Origin: Acidobacteriaceae bacterium
Lineage (GTDB): Bacteria > Acidobacteriota > Terriglobia > Terriglobales > Acidobacteriaceae
Assembly: GCA_027311125.1 (NCBI GenBank)
Contig: DAICZO010000065.1
Coordinates: forward strand, 1 to 6,784
Length of the DNA: 6,784 nucleotides
Reading direction: 5' to 3'
The notes under the pieces were generated by a model. It was not told where the DNA came from and did not search any database. It was given only the letters and a program-made list of their open reading frames with translations. Shown here in pieces: positions 1 to 6,228 of the stretch. The translations under genes and the position numbers were made by a program. Numbering within the stretch: position 1 is the stretch's first letter; every line of letters starts with the position of its first letter.

Positions 1-1
1 G

Positions 2-1666
2 CTGAAGCAGCCGGTGCTGGTGGGTACGACGAGCATCGAGAAGTCGGAGCTGCTGAGCGAGATTTTGAAGCGCAAAGGTGTTCGGCATGTGGTGCTGAAT
101 GCGAAGTTCCATGAGAAGGAAGCGGAGATCGTTGCACAGGCTGGACGCCTGGGGATGGTGACGATTGCGACCAACATGGCGGGTCGTGGAACGGATATTC
201 TGCTGGGCGGTAATGCGGAGTTTATGGCTCGTCAGGACCTGGTGCGGAAGAGCCAGGCACGTGCGGTGAGTGCGGCGGAGGGCGCGATCTCTCCGGTGGC
301 GGGGCCGGGGATGGTGCGGTTCTACTACTCCGGACAGGAGTTTGAGACGACGCAGGAGAGCTGGGATGCAGCGACGGCGGCCCATGCTGCGCAGACGAAG
401 GCGGAGCATGATGCGGTGATTGCGGCAGGCGGCCTGCATATTCTGGGCACGGAGCGGCATGAGTCGCGGCGCGTGGATAACCAGTTGCGTGGACGCGCGG
501 GACGACAGGGTGATCCGGGTGCTTCGCGGTTCTATCTGTCGCTGGAAGACGATCTGATGCGTATTTTCGCGCGGGAGTGGGTATCGACCCTGCTGCAGCG
601 ACTGGGTATGGAAGAAGGTGTTCCGATCGAGTCGGGCATGATTTCGCGGCGGATTGAGGCGGCGCAGAAGGCGGTGGAGAGCCAGAACTTCGAGTCGCGC
701 AAGCACGTGCTGGAGTACGACGACGTGATGAACAAGCAGCGCGAGGCGGTGTACGGCCTGCGACGGCAACTGATGGAGGGTGTGGATCAGAAGCAGTTGA
801 TTACGGATGACTATGTGTCGACGATTCTGTCGAACCTGCTGGATGAGAACGCTCCGGAGAAGTCGCATCCGGATGAGTGGAAGATGGAAGCGCTGTTCAA
901 CCAACTGTACGACATGTTCGGGGTGCGGTTTGAAGGCGAGATTGATGCAGCGTCGATGAACCGGCATCAACTGGGCGAGACGATCTTCGAGAAGCTGCGC
1001 GGCCGGTACAACGTGAAGGAACAGATACTGGGCGCGCCGGCGATGCGGTATCACGAACGGATTGTGATGCTGTCGGTGCTGGATGGGCTGTGGAAGGACC
1101 ATCTGCTGGCGATGGACCACCTGAAGGAAGGGATTGGGCTGCGTGGGTATGCGCAGCAGGATCCGCTGGTGGCGTACAAGAAAGAGTCGTTCGAGATGTT
1201 CGAGGGGATGATGCTGCGGTTCCAGGAAGATACGGCACGGCATCTGTTCCGGATGCAGATTATCGGGCCGGATGGGACTCCGATTGAGACTGCGGAGCAA
1301 CTGGCGGAGGCACAGGCGGTGACGCAGGCACAGCAACTGGCGCAGCAGCAGCAGGCGGAGTTGCAGGCGCAGCGGGAGAGCCAAATGCCGACGTCGACGC
1401 TTTCGGCTGGGGCGACGATGCCGCCGCCACAGCGTCAGCCGATGCAGTTGCCGAGCCGGTCTCCGGCGACGACGATCGATGCGCTGGAGAAGGAGTTTCA
1501 GAAGAAGAAGCAGCGTGAGCTGGAGCAGGCGCGGGCGGCTAGCTCTGCGACGGCCGATAGCCAGAGTGGGGCTCCGCGGAGGACCGGGGAGAAGGTTGGG
1601 CGGAACGACAAGTGCCCGTGCGGTTCGGGTAAGAAGTTCAAGAACTGCCACGGTGCGGATGCGTAG
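2..1666 (+). CDS. secA: SecA preprotein translocase ATPase, C-terminal part (5' end outside window)
   Basis: SecA is the ATPase motor that drives unfolded preproteins through SecYEG at the cytoplasmic face of the inner membrane. The reading frame is open from base 2, so the N-terminal DEAD motor and most of the preprotein-binding domain lie upstream. Counting from the valine at 14-16 as residue 1, NBD2 contains TNMAGRGTDI (53-62) and the arginine-finger region with RGRAGRQGD (159-167). The helical scaffold follows, including LDGLWKDHLLAMDHLKEGIG (about 358-377). Next comes a Gln/Ala-rich C-terminal linker with runs of Q. The protein ends in a zinc-binding tail with the CxCx8CH pattern (C534, C536, C545, H546), known in the family to bind SecB and phospholipid. 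An extended loop lies between LLGGN and AAGGLHI (about 67-138), roughly twice as long as I recall for E. coli SecA. The gene converges on the lipoprotein gene with 21 bp between stops and no clear terminator. The family call is certain. Confidence 0.98.
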   Translation: MKQPVLVGTTSIEKSELLSEILKRKGVRHVVLNAKFHEKEAEIVAQAGRLGMVTIATNMAGRGTDILLGGNAEFMARQDLVRKSQARAVSAAEGAISPVAGPGMVRFYYSGQEFETTQESWDAATAAHAAQTKAEHDAVIAAGGLHILGTERHESRRVDNQLRGRAGRQGDPGASRFYLSLEDDLMRIFAREWVSTLLQRLGMEEGVPIESGMISRRIEAAQKAVESQNFESRKHVLEYDDVMNKQREAVYGLRRQLMEGVDQKQLITDDYVSTILSNLLDENAPEKSHPDEWKMEALFNQLYDMFGVRFEGEIDAASMNRHQLGETIFEKLRGRYNVKEQILGAPAMRYHERIVMLSVLDGLWKDHLLAMDHLKEGIGLRGYAQQDPLVAYKKESFEMFEGMMLRFQEDTARHLFRMQIIGPDGTPIETAEQLAEAQAVTQAQQLAQQQQAELQAQRESQMPTSTLSAGATMPPPQRQPMQLPSRSPATTIDALEKEFQKKKQRELEQARAASSATADSQSGAPRRTGEKVGRNDKCPCGSGKKFKNCHGADA

Positions 1667-1687
1667 AGGCTGGGCGGGGTTTGGTGG

Positions 1688-2275
1688 CTAGATGCCGCCG
1701 TTGGGCTTGTCGAGGTCGTCGAGCAGGAGCTTGGCTTTGGTGGCGAGGGTCATGGCGCCTTCGGAGTCGCCTGAGTCGAGGGCCTGGTGGGCCTGCTTCT
1801 GGAAGTTTTTAATTTTGCTGATTTGCGAACGCTGGTTGCGCAGGATGTCCGGGCGCAGGGCGTTGATGCGTTTGTCGTTGGTTGCGATGAGGTCGAGCGC
1901 CTGCTGATGACGCTGGGGTGTGGCGTCTGAGCCGGTGGTGAGGTCGCCGATGGCGGCTACGTCGGCGGGTTCCTCGTCGACGGCGAGTTGGTTGGGAGCG
2001 GAGGGGGGCGTGGTTTTGGGTGCGATGCGGCGGCGCTCGCGGTGTGGTTTGGCTGCGGCGGCTGCGACGGGGAGATCGGGGAGCGGCTCGTCGGGTGGCT
2101 CGACCATGATCTGGGCGATGGAATCGGAGACGGGTTCGGTGTCGACCTGGGTGATGGTTGGAGGGAGGGGAGCGAGGTGGACTCGTTTGTGGAAGCAGCC
2201 CGTGAGACTGACGGACAGGGCGAGGCAGAGCGATGTCGCCGTAAGCTTCCGCCGTATGTAGCCTTGCACGTTCAA
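1688..2275 (-). CDS. Small proline-rich lipoprotein of unknown function, third gene of the two-component operon
   Basis: I do not recognise this 195-residue protein. A basic N-terminus (RRK, 8-10) and a hydrophobic stretch lead to the lipobox LTGC with Cys27, so it is probably exported by Sec, lipidated and anchored in the envelope. Residues about 30-115 are rich in Pro, Ala and acidic residues and look disordered, with a basic patch (HRERRR) near 78-83. Residues about 120-190 look helical (DKRINALRPDILRNQRSQIS, then QAHQALDSGDSEGAMTLA) and resemble a single TPR-like helical hairpin, but I would not assign a family. The start is TTG at 2273-2275. It is preceded by AGGAG at 6-nt spacing, and the next in-frame Met is only around residue 57, after the lipobox. 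It lies 39 bp after the kinase stop on the same strand, so co-transcription is likely. A role as envelope partner of the kinase is inference from position only. Confidence 0.85.
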   Translation of the reverse strand: MNVQGYIRRKLTATSLCLALSVSLTGCFHKRVHLAPLPPTITQVDTEPVSDSIAQIMVEPPDEPLPDLPVAAAAAKPHRERRRIAPKTTPPSAPNQLAVDEEPADVAAIGDLTTGSDATPQRHQQALDLIATNDKRINALRPDILRNQRSQISKIKNFQKQAHQALDSGDSEGAMTLATKAKLLLDDLDKPNGGI

Positions 2276-2281
2276 CGAGTT

Positions 2282-2286
2282 CTCCT
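2282..2286 (-). promoter_or_regulatory. Ribosome binding site fixing the lipoprotein TTG start
   Basis: Read on the minus strand, AGGAG is followed by 6 nt and then TTG at 2275-2273. There is no ATG or GTG in frame between this site and the lipobox, so this Shine-Dalgarno sequence decides the start. Confidence 0.8.
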
Positions 2287-2314
2287 GTGATGCGACCGGG
2301 TTGGGATGCCGGAG

Positions 2315-4252
2315 TTAGCCACGATTTGATCCTGCCGTTACTACCTTACGGGAGTCGTTTGCGATCCCGGTGGTGAGGGGCACTCTTAGCGTAAATGTAG
2401 TTCCCCTTTGGGGTGAATCGGGGTCGGTGTTGGAGAGTACGTCCATGGCTCCTCCGTGCATCTGGAGGATGCGATAGGTGGTGGCGAGACCGATGCCGCT
2501 GCCGGTGGATTTGGTGGTGAAGTAGAGTTCGAAGATGCGGGGCAGGAGTTCGGGTGGGATGCCTTCGCCGGTGTCGGCGATCTGGACGGTGGCGAAGTGC
2601 TGGTCTTTTTTGATGATAATGCGGAGTTCTCCTCCGGTGGGCATGGCCTGCATGGCGTTGAGGAAGAGGTTGAGGAGGGCCTGGCGGATGAGTTCCGCGT
2701 CGATCCGGACGGGGACGACCTCCTGGGGGTTTTCGACGAGGACCTGGACGTTGTTTTCTGCTAGTTCCGCGCCCATGAGTTCGAGGACGGCGGCGACGAC
2801 CTGGCGGAGGTCGTGCTCGTGGAGGTGGAGTTCCATGGGGCGGGAGAAGTCGGCCAGGGTTTGGACGACGCGGTCGAGGCGCTGCATCTCTCCGGCGAGG
2901 ATATCGACGTGGCGTTGTGCTCCTTCGCAGGCACCGTTGCCTGCTGCGGCGATTTTGGCGCGGAGGAGTTCGAGGTGAACGACCATGGCGTTGATGGGAT
3001 TTTTGACTTCGTGGCCTACGCCGGCGGTGAGTTTGCCGATGGCGGCCAGGCGCCGGGAGACTTCGAGTTCCTGTCCGAGTTGCAGGGCGGACTCGGTATC
3101 GCGCAGGGTGAGGAGGGTGCCGAGGCTTCCGGTGCCGCCTTGTCCGTCGTCGATGCGGTCGAGGGTGATCTGGACCTGGCGCCCGTCTTCCAGGGTGACG
3201 GTCTCTGCGATGACGGGGCGACCGCTGGCGAAGGCCTCCAGTACGGCTGCGCCGAGGGCGGTTTCGGGGTGGAAGATCTCTTCGATGCGGAGCCCGACCA
3301 TGTCCTGCTTGGAGTCTTCGGGGAGGTTGAGGAAGTATGCGACGGCATCGGAGACCATGATGGAGCGGTGGTCGGCGGTGAAGAGCAGGACGCCGTCGCG
3401 GAGGGTGTCGAGCATCTGGTTGAGGTTGGCCTGGAGGGCGGAGTATCCAGCCTCGGTGGAACGAATCTGCTGGCCGAGGCGGTCGATGGTTCTGGTGACG
3501 CGGACGACGGCATCGTTGGTTTTGGGGCGTGGACCGGGGAGCAGAGGTGTGGCGATGCCTTCGGCGAGGGTGAGGTGTTCGAGGCGCTGGCTGATCTGTT
3601 CGATGGGAAAGAGAGCGAGATTCGCGAGAAGACCGGCTGCGATGATGGATGCGAGACCAGCGAGACCGGCGAAGAGGAGCGCGGCTTTGAGCCAGGGGGC
3701 GTAGGAGTTGCGGAGGAAGGTGGAGAGTACGCCGACGTGCACGATGAGAAAGGGCTGTCCGTTGCGAACGAGGGTTTGGGCACTATCGAAGACGCGGGGT
3801 TTTCCGAAGACCTGGCGGGTCTGGTAGGCGATGCCACCATCGCGGACGGTGCTGAGACTGGTGCGGTAAGAGGCTTGCTGATCCAGAGCATCGGGGTCGG
3901 TGCTGATGAGGATGATTCCGTGGGCATCGGTGACGCTGACGTCCTGCACGGTGGGGGAGTAGCGGACGACGGCGTTCATGACATCGGCGAGCGCGGTGTT
4001 GCTGCGGAGGGCATCGGTGACGGCGGCGTGGAGGGCTTCGTCGGAGCGGTCGATGGGTGGCTGGGCTCGCAGGCCTGTTTCGACGGCCTGGCGGGTCATG
4101 AGGAGGACTTCGTGGGAGAGAACGTCGTTGGCGGCGACGGTTTGTTCGATGCGCTGGCGGAGCAGTTCAGAGACGAAGAGGGTGGAGAGGACGAGTACGA
4201 TGGCACAGGTCAAGGCCGAGAGCGACAGCACCAGCTTGGTCTTGAGCTGCAT
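2315..4252 (-). CDS. Membrane-bound sensor histidine kinase (NtrB/ZraS-like), Cache/PAS-like sensor + HAMP + PAS + HisKA + HATPase
   Basis: This 645-residue protein is the sensor of a two-component pair. It should autophosphorylate on His and pass the phosphate to the regulator encoded just upstream. TM1 spans about residues 7-28. An extracytoplasmic domain of about 155 residues follows (about 30-187), with a Cache/PAS-like strand pattern around DVSVTDAHGIILISTD (104-119). TM2 is at about 188-212, followed by a HAMP-like linker (about 213-268). A cytoplasmic PAS domain (about 275-390) begins at MLDTLRDGVLLFT. The H-box GVGHEVKNP carries the phosphoacceptor His414. The catalytic domain has an N-box with Asn532, a G1 box DTGEG (560-564), an F-box ELYFTTKSTG and a G2 box GSGIGLA (584-590), so all catalytic elements are present. 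The start is ATG at 4252-4250, 3 bp after the regulator stop, which suggests translational coupling. The ligand cannot be read from the sequence. Confidence 0.95.
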   Translation of the reverse strand: MQLKTKLVLSLSALTCAIVLVLSTLFVSELLRQRIEQTVAANDVLSHEVLLMTRQAVETGLRAQPPIDRSDEALHAAVTDALRSNTALADVMNAVVRYSPTVQDVSVTDAHGIILISTDPDALDQQASYRTSLSTVRDGGIAYQTRQVFGKPRVFDSAQTLVRNGQPFLIVHVGVLSTFLRNSYAPWLKAALLFAGLAGLASIIAAGLLANLALFPIEQISQRLEHLTLAEGIATPLLPGPRPKTNDAVVRVTRTIDRLGQQIRSTEAGYSALQANLNQMLDTLRDGVLLFTADHRSIMVSDAVAYFLNLPEDSKQDMVGLRIEEIFHPETALGAAVLEAFASGRPVIAETVTLEDGRQVQITLDRIDDGQGGTGSLGTLLTLRDTESALQLGQELEVSRRLAAIGKLTAGVGHEVKNPINAMVVHLELLRAKIAAAGNGACEGAQRHVDILAGEMQRLDRVVQTLADFSRPMELHLHEHDLRQVVAAVLELMGAELAENNVQVLVENPQEVVPVRIDAELIRQALLNLFLNAMQAMPTGGELRIIIKKDQHFATVQIADTGEGIPPELLPRIFELYFTTKSTGSGIGLATTYRILQMHGGAMDVLSNTDPDSPQRGTTFTLRVPLTTGIANDSRKVVTAGSNRG

Positions 4253-4255
4253 AGG

Positions 4256-5710
4256 CTACTCCGTCACAGCGGTGGTATTCGAGTATTCCTTCAACTTGTT
4301 CTGGAGGGTTTTGGCGCTGATACCTAGAATTTCCGCAGCCCGGGTTTTGTTGTTGTGGGTAGCCTCCAGGGTTTTGAGGATGAGTTGGCGCTCGGCCTCA
4401 TCGACGGTGGTGCCAACCTCGACATGGACGGTTTTTTGATCGTTGAGATAGCGCTGCGCTTCCGCTTTGATCTCGTCTACATCACGGACGCCGGAGGATT
4501 TGCCGGGTTCTCGCGGGCGGCTGGCGAGGGGAGCGAAGCCGGGCTCGCCGAAGTGTGGCGGCAGATGCTCGACACCGATGAGGCCGGATCCGGCGAGGAT
4601 GGTGGCTCGTTCGATGGTGTTGCGGAGTTCGCGGACGTTGCCGGGCCAGTCGTAGGATTCGAGGCGTTTGACGAAGGAGTCCTTCATGCCTGAGACCTTG
4701 CAGTGATGGCGCTCGTTCATGTCGACGATCATCTTGTCGGCGATGGGGACGACATCCATGAGGTGTTCGCGGAGGGGTGGCATCTGGATGTTGAAGACGT
4801 TGAGGCGATAGTAGAGATCGCCGCGGAGTTCTCCGTTGGCGACGGCTTGCTCGGGGTCTTTGTTGGTGGCAGCGCCGACGCGGACATCGACGGGAGGTTC
4901 GACCTTGCTGCCGAGGCGGCGGAGCTTGCGATCTTCGAGGACGCGGAGGAGTTTGGCCTGGGTCGCGGCGGGCATTTCTCCTATCTCGTCGAGGAGCAGA
5001 GTGCCTTCTTCGGCGAGTTCGAAGCAGCCTGCGCGGCGTTCGAGTGCGCCGGTGAAGGCCCCTTTCTCGTGGCCGAAGATCTCGCTTTCGATGAGGGTTT
5101 CGGGGATGGCGGCGCAGTTGACGGCGACGAAGGGTTTGCTGCGGCGGGAGCTGAGTTCGTGGAGTGCCCGGGCTACGAGTTCCTTGCCGGTACCGCTCTC
5201 TCCGGTGACGAGGACGGAGACGTTGGAGGGGGCGACGCGTTCGATGAGGTTGAAGATGTCCTTCATCTGGGGGGAGTTTCCGACGAGCGGGCCGAGGATG
5301 CCGGTGTCGCGTAGCTGGCGGCGGGTGACTTCGAGTTCGACGTCTGCCTCGCGCTGGCGGCTGGCGTTCTGGAGGATGGTGCGGAGGCGGATGGGATCGA
5401 CGGGCTTGGGGATGTAGTCGTAGGCCCCCATGCGCATGGCCTCTACGGCGGATTCGATGGAGCCCTGGGCGGTGAGCATGACGACGGCGATACGCTGGGG
5501 GAGTTCGCCGATGCGCTGGAGGAGTTGCATGCCATCCATGCGGGGCATTTTGAGGTCGGTCACGACGATGGCTGGGGTCCAGGCGAGTATCTTCTCGAGG
5601 CCTTCGACGCCATCGGCGGCACAGTCGGCTCGGTAGCCCCAACTCTCGATCAGTTCGGTGAGGCCGGTACGTGCATGCAGCTCATCTTCGACAATCAGAA
5701 CCTTCTCCAA
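4256..5710 (-). CDS. NtrC-family sigma-54-dependent response regulator (REC + AAA+ + Fis HTH)
   Basis: This transcription activator hydrolyses ATP to open sigma-54 RNA polymerase promoters when its receiver is phosphorylated. Numbering is from the TTG start I prefer at 5710-5708 (484 residues). The receiver spans about 2-115, with acidic pocket E8/D9, phosphoacceptor D52 in VVTDLKMP, T80 and K102. The AAA+ domain spans about 139-375, with Walker A GESGTGKE (170-177), the sigma-54-contacting GAFTGA loop (217-222) intact, Walker B LLLDEIGE (D241, E242) and a YYRLNVF arginine. A linker leads to a C-terminal Fis-type helix-turn-helix (about 443-475, TRAAEILGISAKTLQNKL). An in-frame ATG at 5821 would add 37 residues. 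That extension has no Shine-Dalgarno sequence and no receiver similarity, whereas the TTG has GGAGG 4 nt upstream and places the receiver at its usual distance from the N-terminus. It is the first gene of the operon with the kinase and lipoprotein. Target promoters are unknown. Confidence 0.95.
   Translation of the reverse strand: MEKVLIVEDELHARTGLTELIESWGYRADCAADGVEGLEKILAWTPAIVVTDLKMPRMDGMQLLQRIGELPQRIAVVMLTAQGSIESAVEAMRMGAYDYIPKPVDPIRLRTILQNASRQREADVELEVTRRQLRDTGILGPLVGNSPQMKDIFNLIERVAPSNVSVLVTGESGTGKELVARALHELSSRRSKPFVAVNCAAIPETLIESEIFGHEKGAFTGALERRAGCFELAEEGTLLLDEIGEMPAATQAKLLRVLEDRKLRRLGSKVEPPVDVRVGAATNKDPEQAVANGELRGDLYYRLNVFNIQMPPLREHLMDVVPIADKMIVDMNERHHCKVSGMKDSFVKRLESYDWPGNVRELRNTIERATILAGSGLIGVEHLPPHFGEPGFAPLASRPREPGKSSGVRDVDEIKAEAQRYLNDQKTVHVEVGTTVDEAERQLILKTLEATHNNKTRAAEILGISAKTLQNKLKEYSNTTAVTE
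4259..4262 (-). promoter_or_regulatory. Kinase ribosome binding site placed immediately before the regulator stop codon
   Basis: On the minus strand the order is GGAG, then the regulator stop TAG, then CCT, then the kinase ATG, giving 6-nt spacing. Ribosomes finishing the regulator would clear this site, so the two proteins are probably translationally coupled. Confidence 0.75.
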
Positions 5711-5714
5711 CTCG

Positions 5715-5719
5715 CCTCC
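5715..5719 (-). promoter_or_regulatory. Ribosome binding site supporting the regulator TTG start
   Basis: GGAGG on the minus strand lies 4 nt before TTG at 5710-5708, which is slightly close but strong in sequence. The upstream ATG at 5821-5819 is preceded on its strand by CCGTTACCTCCA, which has no Shine-Dalgarno character. Confidence 0.65.
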
Positions 5720-5722
5720 GCC

Positions 5723-5816
5723 GTTCTTGAAACAGGATGTACCGGGCCCAGCCAGATTGTTTGGATGCAATCCGATAGTCCAGTGTACCGCTGTGGGTGC
5801 AAGTTCTTGAAGCAGG
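5723..5816. repeat. Pair of 14-bp direct repeats in the divergent intergenic region
   Basis: On the + strand, GTTCTTGAAACAGG (5723-5736) and GTTCTTGAAGCAGG (5803-5816) differ at one base and are 80 bp apart start to start. Each contains a short TTC-TT-GAA dyad. TGTACCG also occurs twice between them (5738-5744 and 5784-5790), and an 11-bp interrupted palindrome GGAT-GCA-ATCC sits at 5763-5773. If the regulator starts at TTG 5710, all of this is noncoding and could be operator sequence. That role is inference. Confidence 0.6.
5775..5802 (-). promoter_or_regulatory. Candidate housekeeping promoter for the regulator-kinase-lipoprotein operon
   Basis: On the minus strand, TTGCAC (5802-5797, 4 of 6 matches to the -35 consensus) is separated by 16 bp from GACTAT (5780-5775, 4 of 6 matches to the -10 consensus). 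Transcription would start near 5768 and give an untranslated leader of about 58 nt before the TTG start. The match is only moderate. It is placed here because it is the best pair I see in the 149-bp gap. The right-hand 14-bp repeat abuts its -35 box. Confidence 0.25.
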
Positions 5817-5847
5817 TTCATTGGAGGTAACGGCTGGGGGAATGTTC

Positions 5848-5853
5848 TATGCT
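5848..5853 (+). promoter_or_regulatory. Candidate -10 element for a leaderless rhodanese transcript
   Basis: TATGCT matches the -10 consensus at four positions, including the key second A and final T. It ends 6 bp before the ATG at 5860. Transcription starting about 7 bp downstream of a -10 box would begin at or next to the ATG. No good -35 box is visible at the expected distance. Confidence 0.35.
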
Positions 5854-5859
5854 TAATAC

Positions 5860-6186
5860 ATGCTAGAACTTGAGATTACGCCACAGACTTACGCTGAACT
5901 TTGCCAACTTCCCGAGGCTCCTCTGCTGCTGGATGTACGGGAGGGCTGGGAACACCAGACGGCGCATATTGCCAACTCGTTGCTGATTCCGATGGGCGAG
6001 GTCACTTCGCGGGCGCATACGGAGCTTGACCCGGAGCAGCATGTGGTGGTGATGTGCCACCATGGGGCGCGGTCGCTGAATGTGGCACTGTGGCTGCGGG
6101 AACAGGGATTTGAACGGGTGCAGTCGTTGGCAGGTGGGATTGACGGCTGGTCGCGATTGATCGATCCGAATGTGCCGCGTTATTAG
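5860..6186 (+). CDS. Single-domain rhodanese-like sulfurtransferase
   Basis: This 108-residue cytoplasmic protein is one complete rhodanese domain with no signal peptide or membrane segment. Members carry sulfur as a persulfide on an active-site Cys and hand it to thiol acceptors. Visible family features are the LLLDVREGWEH start (22-32), the helix cap AHIANSLLIPMGEV (35-48), the active-site loop CHHGARS with catalytic Cys66, Arg71 and Ser72, and the C-terminal GGIDGWS (92-98). The ending IDPNVPRY resembles rhodanese domains attached to MoeB/ThiF-type adenylyltransferases and GlpE-type single-domain proteins. No such partner lies in the window, so the physiological acceptor cannot be named. 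A TAA codon in the same frame at 5854-5856 rules out an upstream start, and there is no Shine-Dalgarno sequence before the ATG. It is transcribed divergently from the regulator operon and converges on the recombinase gene with 42 bp between stops. Confidence 0.93.
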   Translation: MLELEITPQTYAELCQLPEAPLLLDVREGWEHQTAHIANSLLIPMGEVTSRAHTELDPEQHVVVMCHHGARSLNVALWLREQGFERVQSLAGGIDGWSRLIDPNVPRY

Positions 6187-6228
6187 GGAATGACGGCAGT
6201 CACTTGCCGAGATGCCGCAACCGGTCTG

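Noticed and set aside
1318..1380. Gln-rich tract in SecA as a possible repeat expansion
   Set aside because: It lies in the C-terminal linker, which is variable in length and low-complexity across the family, and the reading frame continues to an intact zinc motif.
1667..1687. Searched the 21-bp convergent gap between secA and the lipoprotein gene for a bidirectional terminator
   Set aside because: The G-rich gap has no inverted repeat I can see. Termination may be Rho-dependent or lie inside coding sequence.
2813..4327. A 504-codon open frame on the + strand opposite the kinase gene
   Set aside because: It is the antisense shadow of a GC-rich gene. Its product is a low-complexity mix of Gly, Glu, Asp and Ala with no domain, and the minus-strand frame has every kinase motif.
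4482..5642. A 386-codon Arg/Pro-rich frame on the minus strand inside the regulator gene
   Set aside because: It is an alternate frame of the regulator, and its composition comes from GC-rich codons read out of phase.
5767..5784. Possible sigma-54 promoter on the minus strand (TGG...TTGC in CTGGACTATCGGATTGCA)
   Set aside because: The GG and GC elements are 11 bp apart instead of the strict 10, and the central CAC is missing, so sigma-54 recognition is unlikely.
6194..6209. Hairpin CGGCAG-TCAC-TTGCCG between the rhodanese and recombinase stops
   Set aside because: The stem is only six pairs including one G-T, and no T-tract follows on either strand, so I do not call it an intrinsic terminator.
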